A stretch of 50,173 nt of DNA from Planctomycetota bacterium (GTDB taxonomy: Bacteria; Planctomycetota; PUPC01; DSUN01), in contig DAOOIT010000045.1 of NCBI GenBank assembly GCA_035384565.1, forward strand, positions 1 through 50,173, written 5' to 3'. Below the pieces are notes generated by a model, which was not told the origin of the DNA, did no database searches, and worked only from the letters and a program-made list of their open reading frames with translations. Shown here piece by piece: positions 38,639-45,953 of the stretch (position 1 is the first letter of the stretch; every line of letters begins with the position of its first letter). A program made the translations under genes and the position numbers.

Positions 38639-41179
38639 GTGAGAAGGCACCCGGTGAGCCAGATACGCGAGACCCTGCGTCCGTCGCTGCATCGCGTGGT
38701 GGCGGGCCTGACGCTGGTGCTCGGCTGCGCGGCCTCGCTGGTCGGCGCGCACCTGGCGCGAAGGGCGGAGGAGCGGCGGGTCGAGAGCGCCTTCGACCGC
38801 GTGGCCGCCCACCACTTCGCCGCGGTGCAGAAGACCCTGGCGCTGAACCTCCAGGTGCCGAGTTTCGTCGAGAGCTTCTACGCGGCATCGCAATTGGTCG
38901 AACGCGGGGAGTTCCGCGCCTTCGCGGCGAACATTCTGTCGCGCCGCCCCTCGGTGGCGGCGCTCCAGTGGGCGCCCCGGGTGCTGGCCGCCGAACGGAC
39001 GGCCCACGAGGCGGCCGCCCGGGAAGATGGCCTGAAGGATTACCGGGTCACCGAACTGGACGACCACGACCGGCCCGTGGCCGCCGGGCCGCGCGATGAG
39101 TACTTCCCCATCTACTACTCCGAGCCCCGGGAGGGCCTCGGGCTCCCCCTGGGCTTGGACCTCGCCAGCAACCTCGCCCGGGCGCAGCTCCTGGCCAGGG
39201 CCTGTTGCGAGGCCGCGGCGCTCCTCGATAACGGCCAGGCTGCCGGGCAGGCTCCTGACGAGCCTTGCGTCGCAAGCGTCTTTGCGCCCGTCTACCGCAG
39301 GAATGCGCCGCTCGCCTCACCCGCCGAACGCAGGGAGAACCTCCTCGGGTACGTCGTCGGCGTCTATCGGGTCCCCGAGCTCCTCGCAGAAGCGCTGCGC
39401 GACTTCGCTCTGGGTGGCGTGCGGTTCAACCTGTACGACGTAGTGGCCCCCGAGACTCAGAGGCTCCTGTGCTCGTACCCGGGCGGGCCAGCCTTGGTCG
39501 GCGTCCCGGCGGGCGGATTGCGGCGCGAGGCAGTCTTCGACGTGGCGGGCCGCCGCTGGCGGCTGGTGTGCGTGCCTACGGGCGACTTCCTGGCCGCCGA
39601 GCGCACCGAGTTGCCCCTCGTCGTGCTGGGCGCCGGCTTGCTGTTCACGCTCGTGCTCAGCGGCTACCTGGTGGTGCTGGTAGGGCGCGCCGCGCGGATC
39701 GCCAAGCTCGTGAATCAGCGAACCGAGGAACTGGTGGCGCTCAACGACGATCTGGCGAACGAGATTGACCGCCGCAGGTTGACCGAGCTGGAGTTGCGCC
39801 AGGCCCGCGGCGAACTCGAGGCACGCGTGCAGGAGCGCACCGCGGAGCTTCATCAGGCCGTGGATGCCCTGCGGGCCGAGATCCAGCAACGCATCGTGGC
39901 GGAGGAGGACGCCCTCCAGCGCACCGCGATGCTCGAGGCCAGCAACCAGGTGCTCCGCGAGTCGCTGACCTGCGAGGAAGACGCCGCCGTCGCCCGCGTG
40001 TGCCTGGCCGTGGCCGAAAAGCTGACGGGCAGCCGCTTCGGCTTCATCGGCGAGGTGAACGAGGCCGGGCGCTTCGACACGATCGCGCTCAGCGACCCGG
40101 GGTGGGACTCGTGCCGAATGCCGCACTCCGAAGCGACGCGCCTGATCCGCGGCATGGAGGTGCGCGGCCTGTGGGGCGCCGTGCTGCGCAGCCAGCGCGC
40201 GCTCATCGTCAACGACCCCGCAACGCACCCCGACCGCGTGGGCATCCCCGAGGGCCACCCGCCGCTCACCTCGTTCCTGGGCGTGCCGCTGAAGCACGCG
40301 GGCAAGACCATCGGCATGATCGCGCTGGCCAACAAGCCGTCGGGCTACAGCGACCGGGACCGCGAGGGGCTGGAGGCCCTGGCGGTGGCCTTCGTCGAGG
40401 CGCTGATGCGATCGCGCGCGGAGGCCGCCTTGCGCCGGGCCCACGCCGAGCTCGAGGAGCGCGTCCGCGAGCGCACCGCCGAGCTGGCGCGCTCGAATGC
40501 CGAGCTCGAGCAGTTCGCCTACGTGGCGTCGCACGACTTGCAGGAGCCGCTGCGCATGGTGCGCAGCTTCGTGGAACTCCTTCAGCAGCGGTACGCCGGG
40601 CAGTTGGATGCCGAGGCCGACGAGTTCATCGGCTTCGCGGTGGACGGCGCGGCCCGGATGCAGGCCCTGATCCGCGGCCTGCTGGCCTATTCGCGGGTGG
40701 ACCGCCGCACCTCGAGCCCCGGACCCGTGGACTGCGACCGACTCGTCCAGAACGCCCTCCGCAACCTCCAGGTCGCCATCGCCGAGGCGAAGGCCCAGGT
40801 GACCCACGACCCGCTGCCCACGGTGACCGGCGACGAGACGCAACTCCTCCAGCTCTTCCAGAACCTGCTTGGCAACGCCATCAAGTTCCGCAACGAGGCG
40901 GCGCCGCGAGTCCACATCGCCGCCGCCCGCCGGGGGGCCGAGTGGGTCTTCTCCGTGCGCGACAACGGCATCGGATTCGACCCTCAGTACGCCGAGCGCA
41001 TCTTCATGATCTTCCAGCGCCTCCACACGCGGGAAGAGTATGGCGGCACCGGGATCGGCCTGGCCGTGTGCAAGAAGATCGTCGAGTGCCATGGCGGCCG
41101 CATCTGGGCCGAATCGGCGCCAGGCCAGGGCAGCACGTTCTACTTCACCCTGCCCGTCAAGGGAGAGGAGAACCCATGA
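38639..41179 (+). CDS. Membrane sensor histidine kinase (CHASE-GAF-HisKA-HATPase)
   Basis: The start is GTG 38639, 8 bp after AGGAGG (38625-38630), giving 846 residues. An N-terminal transmembrane helix (about 20-42) and a second near 330-355 bracket a CHASE-like sensor domain outside the membrane. A long coiled coil follows, then a GAF domain (about 430-590: CLAVAEKLTGSRFGFIGEV...SFLGVPLKHAGKTIGMIALANK), a second coiled coil, and a HisKA domain with SHDLQEPLR and phosphoacceptor H632. The HATPase domain has N746 in LLGNAIKFRN, DNGIGF (D775) and GGTGIGLAVCKKIV. The SHDLQEPL form is typical of phytochrome-like, bacteriophytochrome-related kinases. It overlaps the next gene by ATGA, so the response regulator at 41176 is its partner. 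Confidence 0.92.
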   Translation: MRRHPVSQIRETLRPSLHRVVAGLTLVLGCAASLVGAHLARRAEERRVESAFDRVAAHHFAAVQKTLALNLQVPSFVESFYAASQLVERGEFRAFAANILSRRPSVAALQWAPRVLAAERTAHEAAAREDGLKDYRVTELDDHDRPVAAGPRDEYFPIYYSEPREGLGLPLGLDLASNLARAQLLARACCEAAALLDNGQAAGQAPDEPCVASVFAPVYRRNAPLASPAERRENLLGYVVGVYRVPELLAEALRDFALGGVRFNLYDVVAPETQRLLCSYPGGPALVGVPAGGLRREAVFDVAGRRWRLVCVPTGDFLAAERTELPLVVLGAGLLFTLVLSGYLVVLVGRAARIAKLVNQRTEELVALNDDLANEIDRRRLTELELRQARGELEARVQERTAELHQAVDALRAEIQQRIVAEEDALQRTAMLEASNQVLRESLTCEEDAAVARVCLAVAEKLTGSRFGFIGEVNEAGRFDTIALSDPGWDSCRMPHSEATRLIRGMEVRGLWGAVLRSQRALIVNDPATHPDRVGIPEGHPPLTSFLGVPLKHAGKTIGMIALANKPSGYSDRDREGLEALAVAFVEALMRSRAEAALRRAHAELEERVRERTAELARSNAELEQFAYVASHDLQEPLRMVRSFVELLQQRYAGQLDAEADEFIGFAVDGAARMQALIRGLLAYSRVDRRTSSPGPVDCDRLVQNALRNLQVAIAEAKAQVTHDPLPTVTGDETQLLQLFQNLLGNAIKFRNEAAPRVHIAAARRGAEWVFSVRDNGIGFDPQYAERIFMIFQRLHTREEYGGTGIGLAVCKKIVECHGGRIWAESAPGQGSTFYFTLPVKGEENP

Positions 41180-41622
41180 GTTGCCCCATCACCACGCGGG
41201 CCGTCGAGATTCTGCTGGTCGAGGACAATGCAGGCGATGTGCGCCTCACCCGCGAGGCCCTCAAGGACGGCAAGGTGAGCAACAACCTGCGGGTGGTGCG
41301 CGACGGCGTCGAAGCCCTGGCCTACCTGCGCCACGAGGGCAAGTACGCCAGGGCCGTGACCCCGGACCTGATCCTGCTGGACCTGAACCTGCCGAAGAAG
41401 GACGGCCGCGAGGTGCTCGCGGCGATCAAGGCCGACCCGGACCTGCGGCGCATCCCGGTGGTCGTCCTGACCACGTCGGAGGGCGAGGAAGACGTGCTCC
41501 GGGCCTACAGCCTCAATGCCAACTGCTATATCACGAAGCCCGTGGACCTCGACCAGTTCATCCGCGTCGTGAGGTCCATCGAGTCGTTCTGGTTCACGGT
41601 CGTGCGGCTGCCCACCGAGTGA
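41176..41622 (+). CDS. Rcp1-type single-domain response regulator
   Basis: The 148-residue protein is a stand-alone receiver of the Rcp family, whose members usually pair with phytochrome-like kinases. Phosphoacceptor D69 lies in LLDLNLPKKDG, acidic residues E16-D17 in LVEDNAGD, the conserved Thr in VVLTTSEGEED, and K121 in YITKPVD. It starts at ATG 41176, overlapping the kinase stop, behind GAGAGGAG. Having no output domain, it probably relays phosphate or acts through protein contact, with the third gene of the operon as an obvious candidate. Confidence 0.92.
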   Translation: MSCPITTRAVEILLVEDNAGDVRLTREALKDGKVSNNLRVVRDGVEALAYLRHEGKYARAVTPDLILLDLNLPKKDGREVLAAIKADPDLRRIPVVVLTTSEGEEDVLRAYSLNANCYITKPVDLDQFIRVVRSIESFWFTVVRLPTE

Positions 41623-41646
41623 CGCCGCTTGAAAAGGAGTGGCCCC

Positions 41647-42513
41647 ATGGATTCCCGGCACATCACGGTTCTGCTCATCGAGGACAACCCCGGCGACGTG
41701 GCTCTGATCCGGACGATGCTGTCCGGCACGCGCGGCCTGCCCGTCTCGCTCCAGTGTGCGGACCGGCTGGCCACGGGCCTCGAGCGCCTCGCCCAGGGCG
41801 GCATTGACCTGGTGGTGCTGGACCTGAACCTGCCCGACAGCACGGGCCTGGCCACCATCTCCCACGTGCACGCCCGGGCCCCGCACGTGCCGGTGATCGT
41901 GTTGACCGGCGCGGAGGACGAGGTGCTGGGCGCCAATGCCGTGTGGGCCGGCGCCCAGGACTACCTGGTGAAGGGCCAGGTGGACGGCTCGCTGCTCCTG
42001 CGCGCCATCCGCTACGCCATCAGCCGCCACGGCCTCCAGATGGCGGCCCACCAGCGGGCGTTGATGGACGACTTCACGGGCCTCTACAACGAGACGGCCT
42101 TCCTGAGCCTGGCGGCCCGCGACCTGGCGCTGGCCAACCGCCGGGGCGAGCACGTGCTGCTCGTGGTCGCGCGGGTGGAGGGCTTCGGCAGCTTCGTAGA
42201 CGCCTTCGGCGCCCGCGAAGGCGAGCGCGCGCTGGCCGAGGTGGCCAGCGCCGTGCGCCATGCGTTCCGCGAGACCGACCTCGTCGCGCGCCTGGGCGGC
42301 AGAGAGTTCGGCGCGCTCGCCTCGAGCCCCGAGAGCGCCGAGCTGGATGCTCTGCTGGCGCGGCTGCGGGAGAACCTGCGGAACGTGCGGCCTCGCGTGC
42401 TGACGCTCAAGCTCGGGGCGGCGCGCGGAGCGCCCTCGGCGTTGCACACGGCGCAGGCGCTCCTCGCCCAGGCGCGCGCCCCGGTGGCCGAGGAACCCAT
42501 CTCCTCGGTGTAG
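41647..42513 (+). CDS. Response regulator with degenerate GGDEF domain
   Basis: The 288-residue protein starts at ATG 41647 behind AAGGAG. The receiver domain (about 5-125) keeps D59 in VLDLNLPDSTG and K109 in YLVKGQ. The second domain (about 138-280) follows the GGDEF fold: DDFTGLYNETAFL replaces DxLTGLxNRR, the metal-binding D-x-D-x-F-K segment is VEGFGSF, and the signature loop is GGREF (217-221). With the metal and substrate residues lost it should not make c-di-GMP. A regulatory or binding role is more likely. It is 24 bp downstream of the Rcp-like gene and probably receives the same signal. Confidence 0.85.
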   Translation: MDSRHITVLLIEDNPGDVALIRTMLSGTRGLPVSLQCADRLATGLERLAQGGIDLVVLDLNLPDSTGLATISHVHARAPHVPVIVLTGAEDEVLGANAVWAGAQDYLVKGQVDGSLLLRAIRYAISRHGLQMAAHQRALMDDFTGLYNETAFLSLAARDLALANRRGEHVLLVVARVEGFGSFVDAFGAREGERALAEVASAVRHAFRETDLVARLGGREFGALASSPESAELDALLARLRENLRNVRPRVLTLKLGAARGAPSALHTAQALLAQARAPVAEEPISSV

Positions 42514-42542
42514 GGCCGCGCGCACGGCCGCTGCCCCCCTCC

Positions 42543-43748
42543 TCATGGGCGCCACAGCGTGCCGTCGGGCAGGCGGGCGACGGTCCAGGTCGGGTTCGCA
42601 TCGTCACACGGGAACTTCGCGGCGAGGGCCTCGTCGAACTCCACCCCCAGGCCCGGCCGGTCGTTGGCCCAGGCGTAGCCGGCTCGGGCCTCGGGCAGCC
42701 CGGGGAACAGGTCCCGCACCGCCTGGTTCGGGAAGCTCCACTCCTGGATGCCGAAGTTGTGAAGAGCGAGGTCCATGTGGACGTTGGCCGCGACGCCCAC
42801 GGGCGAGAGGTCGCCCGGCCCGTGCCAGGCGGTGCGCACGCCGAACGCCGCGCACAGGTGGGCCAGCTTGAGGCAGGGCGTGATGCCGCCGAGCTGCGAC
42901 GGGTGCACGCGAATGAAGTCAATGAGGCGGCGGGCGACGAGCGGCGTGATCTCGCGCGGGTGGTTGAACAGCTCGCCCATCGCCAGCGGCGTGGCGCACA
43001 CGGAACGGATGTTCTCGAACCACTCGAGGTCCTCGGGCGCCAGAACGTCCTCGAGGAAGAACAGGCGGTACGGCTCCAGGGCCTTGGCGAGCCACACGGC
43101 GTCCACGGGCGCCAGGCGCTCGTGAACGTCGTGGAGCAGTTCCACGCGCTCGCCCAGCGCGCGGCGCAGGAACTCGAAGAGGGCGGGGAGGCGGATGAGC
43201 TTCTCCTTGGGGTTGAAGTACTCGCCTGGCGGCGCGCCGGGCAGGGGAGGGCGGTCGCTCAGTTCCGTGCCGGGATAGCCGCCGAGCTGGCAGCGGATGT
43301 GCCCGTAGCCCTCGGCCATCCGCGCGCGGGCGGCGTCCGCCAGGGCCTCGGGCGTCGCGCCGTTGCAGTGGACGTAGACGGCCGCGGCCGGGCGGCACTT
43401 GCCGCCCCAGAGGTCGTAGCAGGGCATCCCGGCCAGCTTGCCCTTGATGTCCCACAGCGCCATGTCCACGCCGCTGATGGCGTTGTTGAGCACCGGCCCG
43501 TTCCGCCAGTAGCCGTTCACCATCATCGCCTGCCAGAGGTCCTCGATGTTGCGCGGGTCCTTGCCCACGGCGAACGGCCCGATGTGGTGCTGGATGGCGG
43601 CCTCGACGGCCCGGTGGCGTTGCGTGAACGTGGCGCAGCCGAGGCCATGGAGCCCCGGCTCGCTCGTGAGCACCTTCACCACGATGAGCCGCGCCCCTTG
43701 GGGCTGCGTGAGGAATGCCCGGACTCCTGTGATTCGCAAGTCGGCCAT
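42543..43748 (-). CDS. Mandelate racemase/enolase superfamily dehydratase (ManD/RspA-like)
   Basis: The 401-residue protein starts at ATG 43748 (MADLRITGVRAFL). It matches the mannonate-dehydratase subgroup. The metal ligands are D207 in LLHDVHER, E233 in FLEDVL and E259 in MGELFNHP. Candidate catalytic residues are H209 (HDVH) and H309 in WHGPGDLSPVG. The EYFNPKEKLIR loop before the barrel is also typical of RspA/ManD proteins. These enzymes dehydrate D-mannonate, D-gluconate or related aldonates to 2-keto-3-deoxy sugars; members of the subgroup vary from high activity to almost none. This supports uronic-acid breakdown. It is monocistronic, with a promoter at 43795-43823. Confidence 0.88.
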   Translation of the reverse strand: MADLRITGVRAFLTQPQGARLIVVKVLTSEPGLHGLGCATFTQRHRAVEAAIQHHIGPFAVGKDPRNIEDLWQAMMVNGYWRNGPVLNNAISGVDMALWDIKGKLAGMPCYDLWGGKCRPAAAVYVHCNGATPEALADAARARMAEGYGHIRCQLGGYPGTELSDRPPLPGAPPGEYFNPKEKLIRLPALFEFLRRALGERVELLHDVHERLAPVDAVWLAKALEPYRLFFLEDVLAPEDLEWFENIRSVCATPLAMGELFNHPREITPLVARRLIDFIRVHPSQLGGITPCLKLAHLCAAFGVRTAWHGPGDLSPVGVAANVHMDLALHNFGIQEWSFPNQAVRDLFPGLPEARAGYAWANDRPGLGVEFDEALAAKFPCDDANPTWTVARLPDGTLWRP

Positions 43749-43794
43749 GTTCCACCCTTTGTTCCTTGGCCCCCCGCGGCGAGCTGGCGCCAGC

Positions 43795-43823
43795 ATTCTA
43801 GGAAGTCGGGCCGGGGCGCGCAA
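43795..43823 (-). promoter_or_regulatory. Promoter of the ManD-like gene
   Basis: TTGCGC (43818-43823), 17 bp, TAGAAT (43795-43800) on the minus strand. Confidence 0.65.
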
Positions 43824-43835
43824 TGCGGGATGAAC

Positions 43836-43912
43836 AATATGGACATGATGGACGACAGGCGGTCGTGCGCCCGGGCCGTCCGCAGTGTCCATGGTGTCCG
43901 TCATGTCCATTT
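43836..43912. repeat. Family D inverted GTCCAT repeat (intergenic)
   Basis: ATGGAC units (43839-43852) face GTCCAT units (43887-43910) across about 35 bp, between two divergent promoters. The units match those in the coding region at 19181-19216. Confidence 0.6.
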
Positions 43913-43928
43913 GCCCTTGAGGTTCCGG

Positions 43929-43957
43929 TTGCGCGCGGCGGCGGCTCCGCGTAGAAT
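43929..43957 (+). promoter_or_regulatory. Promoter of the FG-GAP/kelch operon
   Basis: TTGCGC (43929-43934), 17 bp, TAGAAT (43952-43957). Confidence 0.6.
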
Positions 43958-43996
43958 CGCTGCGGCCGAACGTCCCCCGCACTGAGGAGCCGCTTC

Positions 43997-45940
43997 GTGA
44001 GAAAGCCCTTGAGACAACTCGGCGCCGCCACCCTGGCCGCGCTGCTGGCGTGCTCGACGGCGCAGGCGCTGATCCGCCCCGACTTCACGCCGATTCACCT
44101 CGTCCACCAGAGCGACCTGGTGCTGGCGCTGACGGTGGGGCCGGTGGGAACGGGCGGCGCGGTGAAAGCCGACATCGCGAAGGCCCTCAAGGGCAAGGCG
44201 CCGGCAAAGGCGCCGGTGTTCGACTTCAGCAAGTCGCCCGGGCCGCAGGTCGAGGCGTTCCAGAAGCTCATCGGCCCGGCGGCGCGCGAGGCGCTGTTCT
44301 TCACGGGCAGGTTCCGCCCCGAGGTGCCCGACGGCGCGGGCGCCGAGCCTACCGCGGCCGGCCTGCTGCACGTGCGCGGCCACTGGTTCCGCTTCGTCGG
44401 CGCGGAGGGCGGCGTGTGGCTGCTCGACGCGCTCGACTCGGAGATGGAGCAGACCTGGGCCGGCGGCACCGACATGCTGCGCCGGGCGGTGGACTATATT
44501 CTCACCGACCCCGCGCCCTCGGTGCCCGTGAAGAGCATGGCCAACTGGCTGGCCCCGAAGCAGATCGCGAGGCTCGACGGCACGGTGCGCGGGGCCATCC
44601 CCGTAGACCTGGCCGGCGACGGCCGCCTGGCGCTCCACCTGCTCAGCGATGCCGGCGACCGCATCCTCCTGTGGAATGCCCAGACGAAGGCTCTCGACGA
44701 CATGACGCCGCGGCTGAAACTGGGCGCGAAGTCGCGCTGCGCCGCCTGGGCCGACCTCGATGCCGACGGCCGCCTCGACCTGGCCTCCTTCGACGGCGAG
44801 GCCCTCACCCTGTGGCTCCAGGCCGCCGACGGCGCCTTCGCCGCCAAGCCGAGTGGGGTGAACATGAAGGGCGGTTGCCTGGGCCTCGCGCCCCTGGGCC
44901 TGGACGACAAGGGACGCGTCGGCCTCGTCGTCAGCACGGCGTCGTACCCGCTCGTCGTCGCGGCAGGGGAGGGGGGCGGGTTCGAGGGGCGGTTCCTCGT
45001 GCCGCCCGTGGCCGGCAAGTTCATCGGCTCGGGCCTGGGCGCGGCCCGGCCCTGCCTGGTTGCCGACCTCGACGGCGACGCCCTGCCCGACGTGCTCCAG
45101 CCATTCGCCAAAGGCGGCGTGTTCTACAAGGGCCGGGCGCTCGGCGCGTTCGAGGGCGGCGCCCTGGTCGAAGGCTTCGGCACAGGCGAGGGCGACGCGG
45201 GGGCGTTCGTGGGCGACTTCGATGCCGACGGCCTGCTGGACGTCTTCGTCGCGGGCGACGAGCGCCCCTTCCTGTGGCACAACCGCACCGCTGTGGGCGG
45301 GGAGGCTCTGCCCCGCGTCGGCGCCGAGGACGGGGGACGAGGACGGGAGACGAGGACGATGGCCTTTGAGGAGACCCTGCCCGTCTCGGGCGAGATCGCC
45401 TACATCTCGAAGCCCGGCGGCATCGGGGGCATGGCCGGCGACCCCAACGGCGACGGGCGGCAGGACGTGTTCATCGTTTACTCGAACCGCGCGCCGCACA
45501 TCTTCTTCAATCGCGGCTTCCGCAGCTTCGGCCACGCGCACGAGTTGGACCTCGATGAGAACCGCCTGCTCGAGGCGGCCAAGGAGGGCCAGCAGGCGGG
45601 CTGCCTGGCCGACCTGGACGGCGACGGCGCGCAGGACATGGCCCTGGTGCTCAAGAACGGCGAGCTGTGGGTCTGCCTCCGCGACGCCGGGGGCGTGCCG
45701 CCGCTGGCCCTGCGCGCGGCGCTGCCGCCCGGCGGCTACGCCGGGCCGCTCACCGTCACCGCCTGGGCCGACAAGCGCTGCCTGGGCGCCTGGAACGTGT
45801 CGCCCGGCACCGCCGACGCCTTCTTCGGCGTCTTCGAGCCCGGCCCCCTCAAGCTTCGCTGGCAGTTCCCCGGCAAGCCCGCCCAGGAGAAGCAGCTCAT
45901 CGTCGAGGACAAGCCGATTCGCTTCGTCCTCAAGCCGTGA
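43997..45940 (+). CDS. Secreted FG-GAP/VCBS-repeat protein
   Basis: The 647-residue protein starts at GTG 43997, 7 bp after GAGGAG, with a signal peptide ending near AQA (about 24). After a beta-rich N-terminal domain there are FG-GAP/VCBS-type units with calcium-binding loops: ADLDADGRLDLAS, VADLDGDALPDVLQ, VGDFDADGLLDVFVAG, GDPNGDGRQDVFIVY and ADLDGDGAQDMALV. Together they should form a seven-bladed, integrin-like propeller. Between blades a family C palindrome (AVGGEALPR) and a 13-bp tandem repeat (EDGGRGRETRT) are translated, disturbing the unit spacing. A 13-bp gap leads to the kelch gene, so the two are co-transcribed. The likely role is calcium-dependent binding at the cell surface or in the periplasm. 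Confidence 0.85.
   Translation: MRKPLRQLGAATLAALLACSTAQALIRPDFTPIHLVHQSDLVLALTVGPVGTGGAVKADIAKALKGKAPAKAPVFDFSKSPGPQVEAFQKLIGPAAREALFFTGRFRPEVPDGAGAEPTAAGLLHVRGHWFRFVGAEGGVWLLDALDSEMEQTWAGGTDMLRRAVDYILTDPAPSVPVKSMANWLAPKQIARLDGTVRGAIPVDLAGDGRLALHLLSDAGDRILLWNAQTKALDDMTPRLKLGAKSRCAAWADLDADGRLDLASFDGEALTLWLQAADGAFAAKPSGVNMKGGCLGLAPLGLDDKGRVGLVVSTASYPLVVAAGEGGGFEGRFLVPPVAGKFIGSGLGAARPCLVADLDGDALPDVLQPFAKGGVFYKGRALGAFEGGALVEGFGTGEGDAGAFVGDFDADGLLDVFVAGDERPFLWHNRTAVGGEALPRVGAEDGGRGRETRTMAFEETLPVSGEIAYISKPGGIGGMAGDPNGDGRQDVFIVYSNRAPHIFFNRGFRSFGHAHELDLDENRLLEAAKEGQQAGCLADLDGDGAQDMALVLKNGELWVCLRDAGGVPPLALRAALPPGGYAGPLTVTAWADKRCLGAWNVSPGTADAFFGVFEPGPLKLRWQFPGKPAQEKQLIVEDKPIRFVLKP
45291..45316. repeat. 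Family C element in the FG-GAP gene
   Basis: CTGTGGGCGGGG, a centre, then CCCCGC: the reverse-complement form of 34712 and 37451. It is translated as AVGGEALPR, in the same frame as the DUF6067 copies. Confidence 0.75.
45326..45358. repeat. 13-bp tandem repeat in the FG-GAP gene
   Basis: GAGGACGGGRGAC-type units occur about 2.5 times directly after the family C element and encode a charged EDGGRGRETRT loop. Confidence 0.75.
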
Positions 45941-45953
45941 CAGGAGGCGCGCG

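Noticed and set aside
42514..42542. GGCCG/CGGCC hairpin as a terminator after the response regulator operon
   Set aside because: The stem is only 5 bp and no T tract follows.
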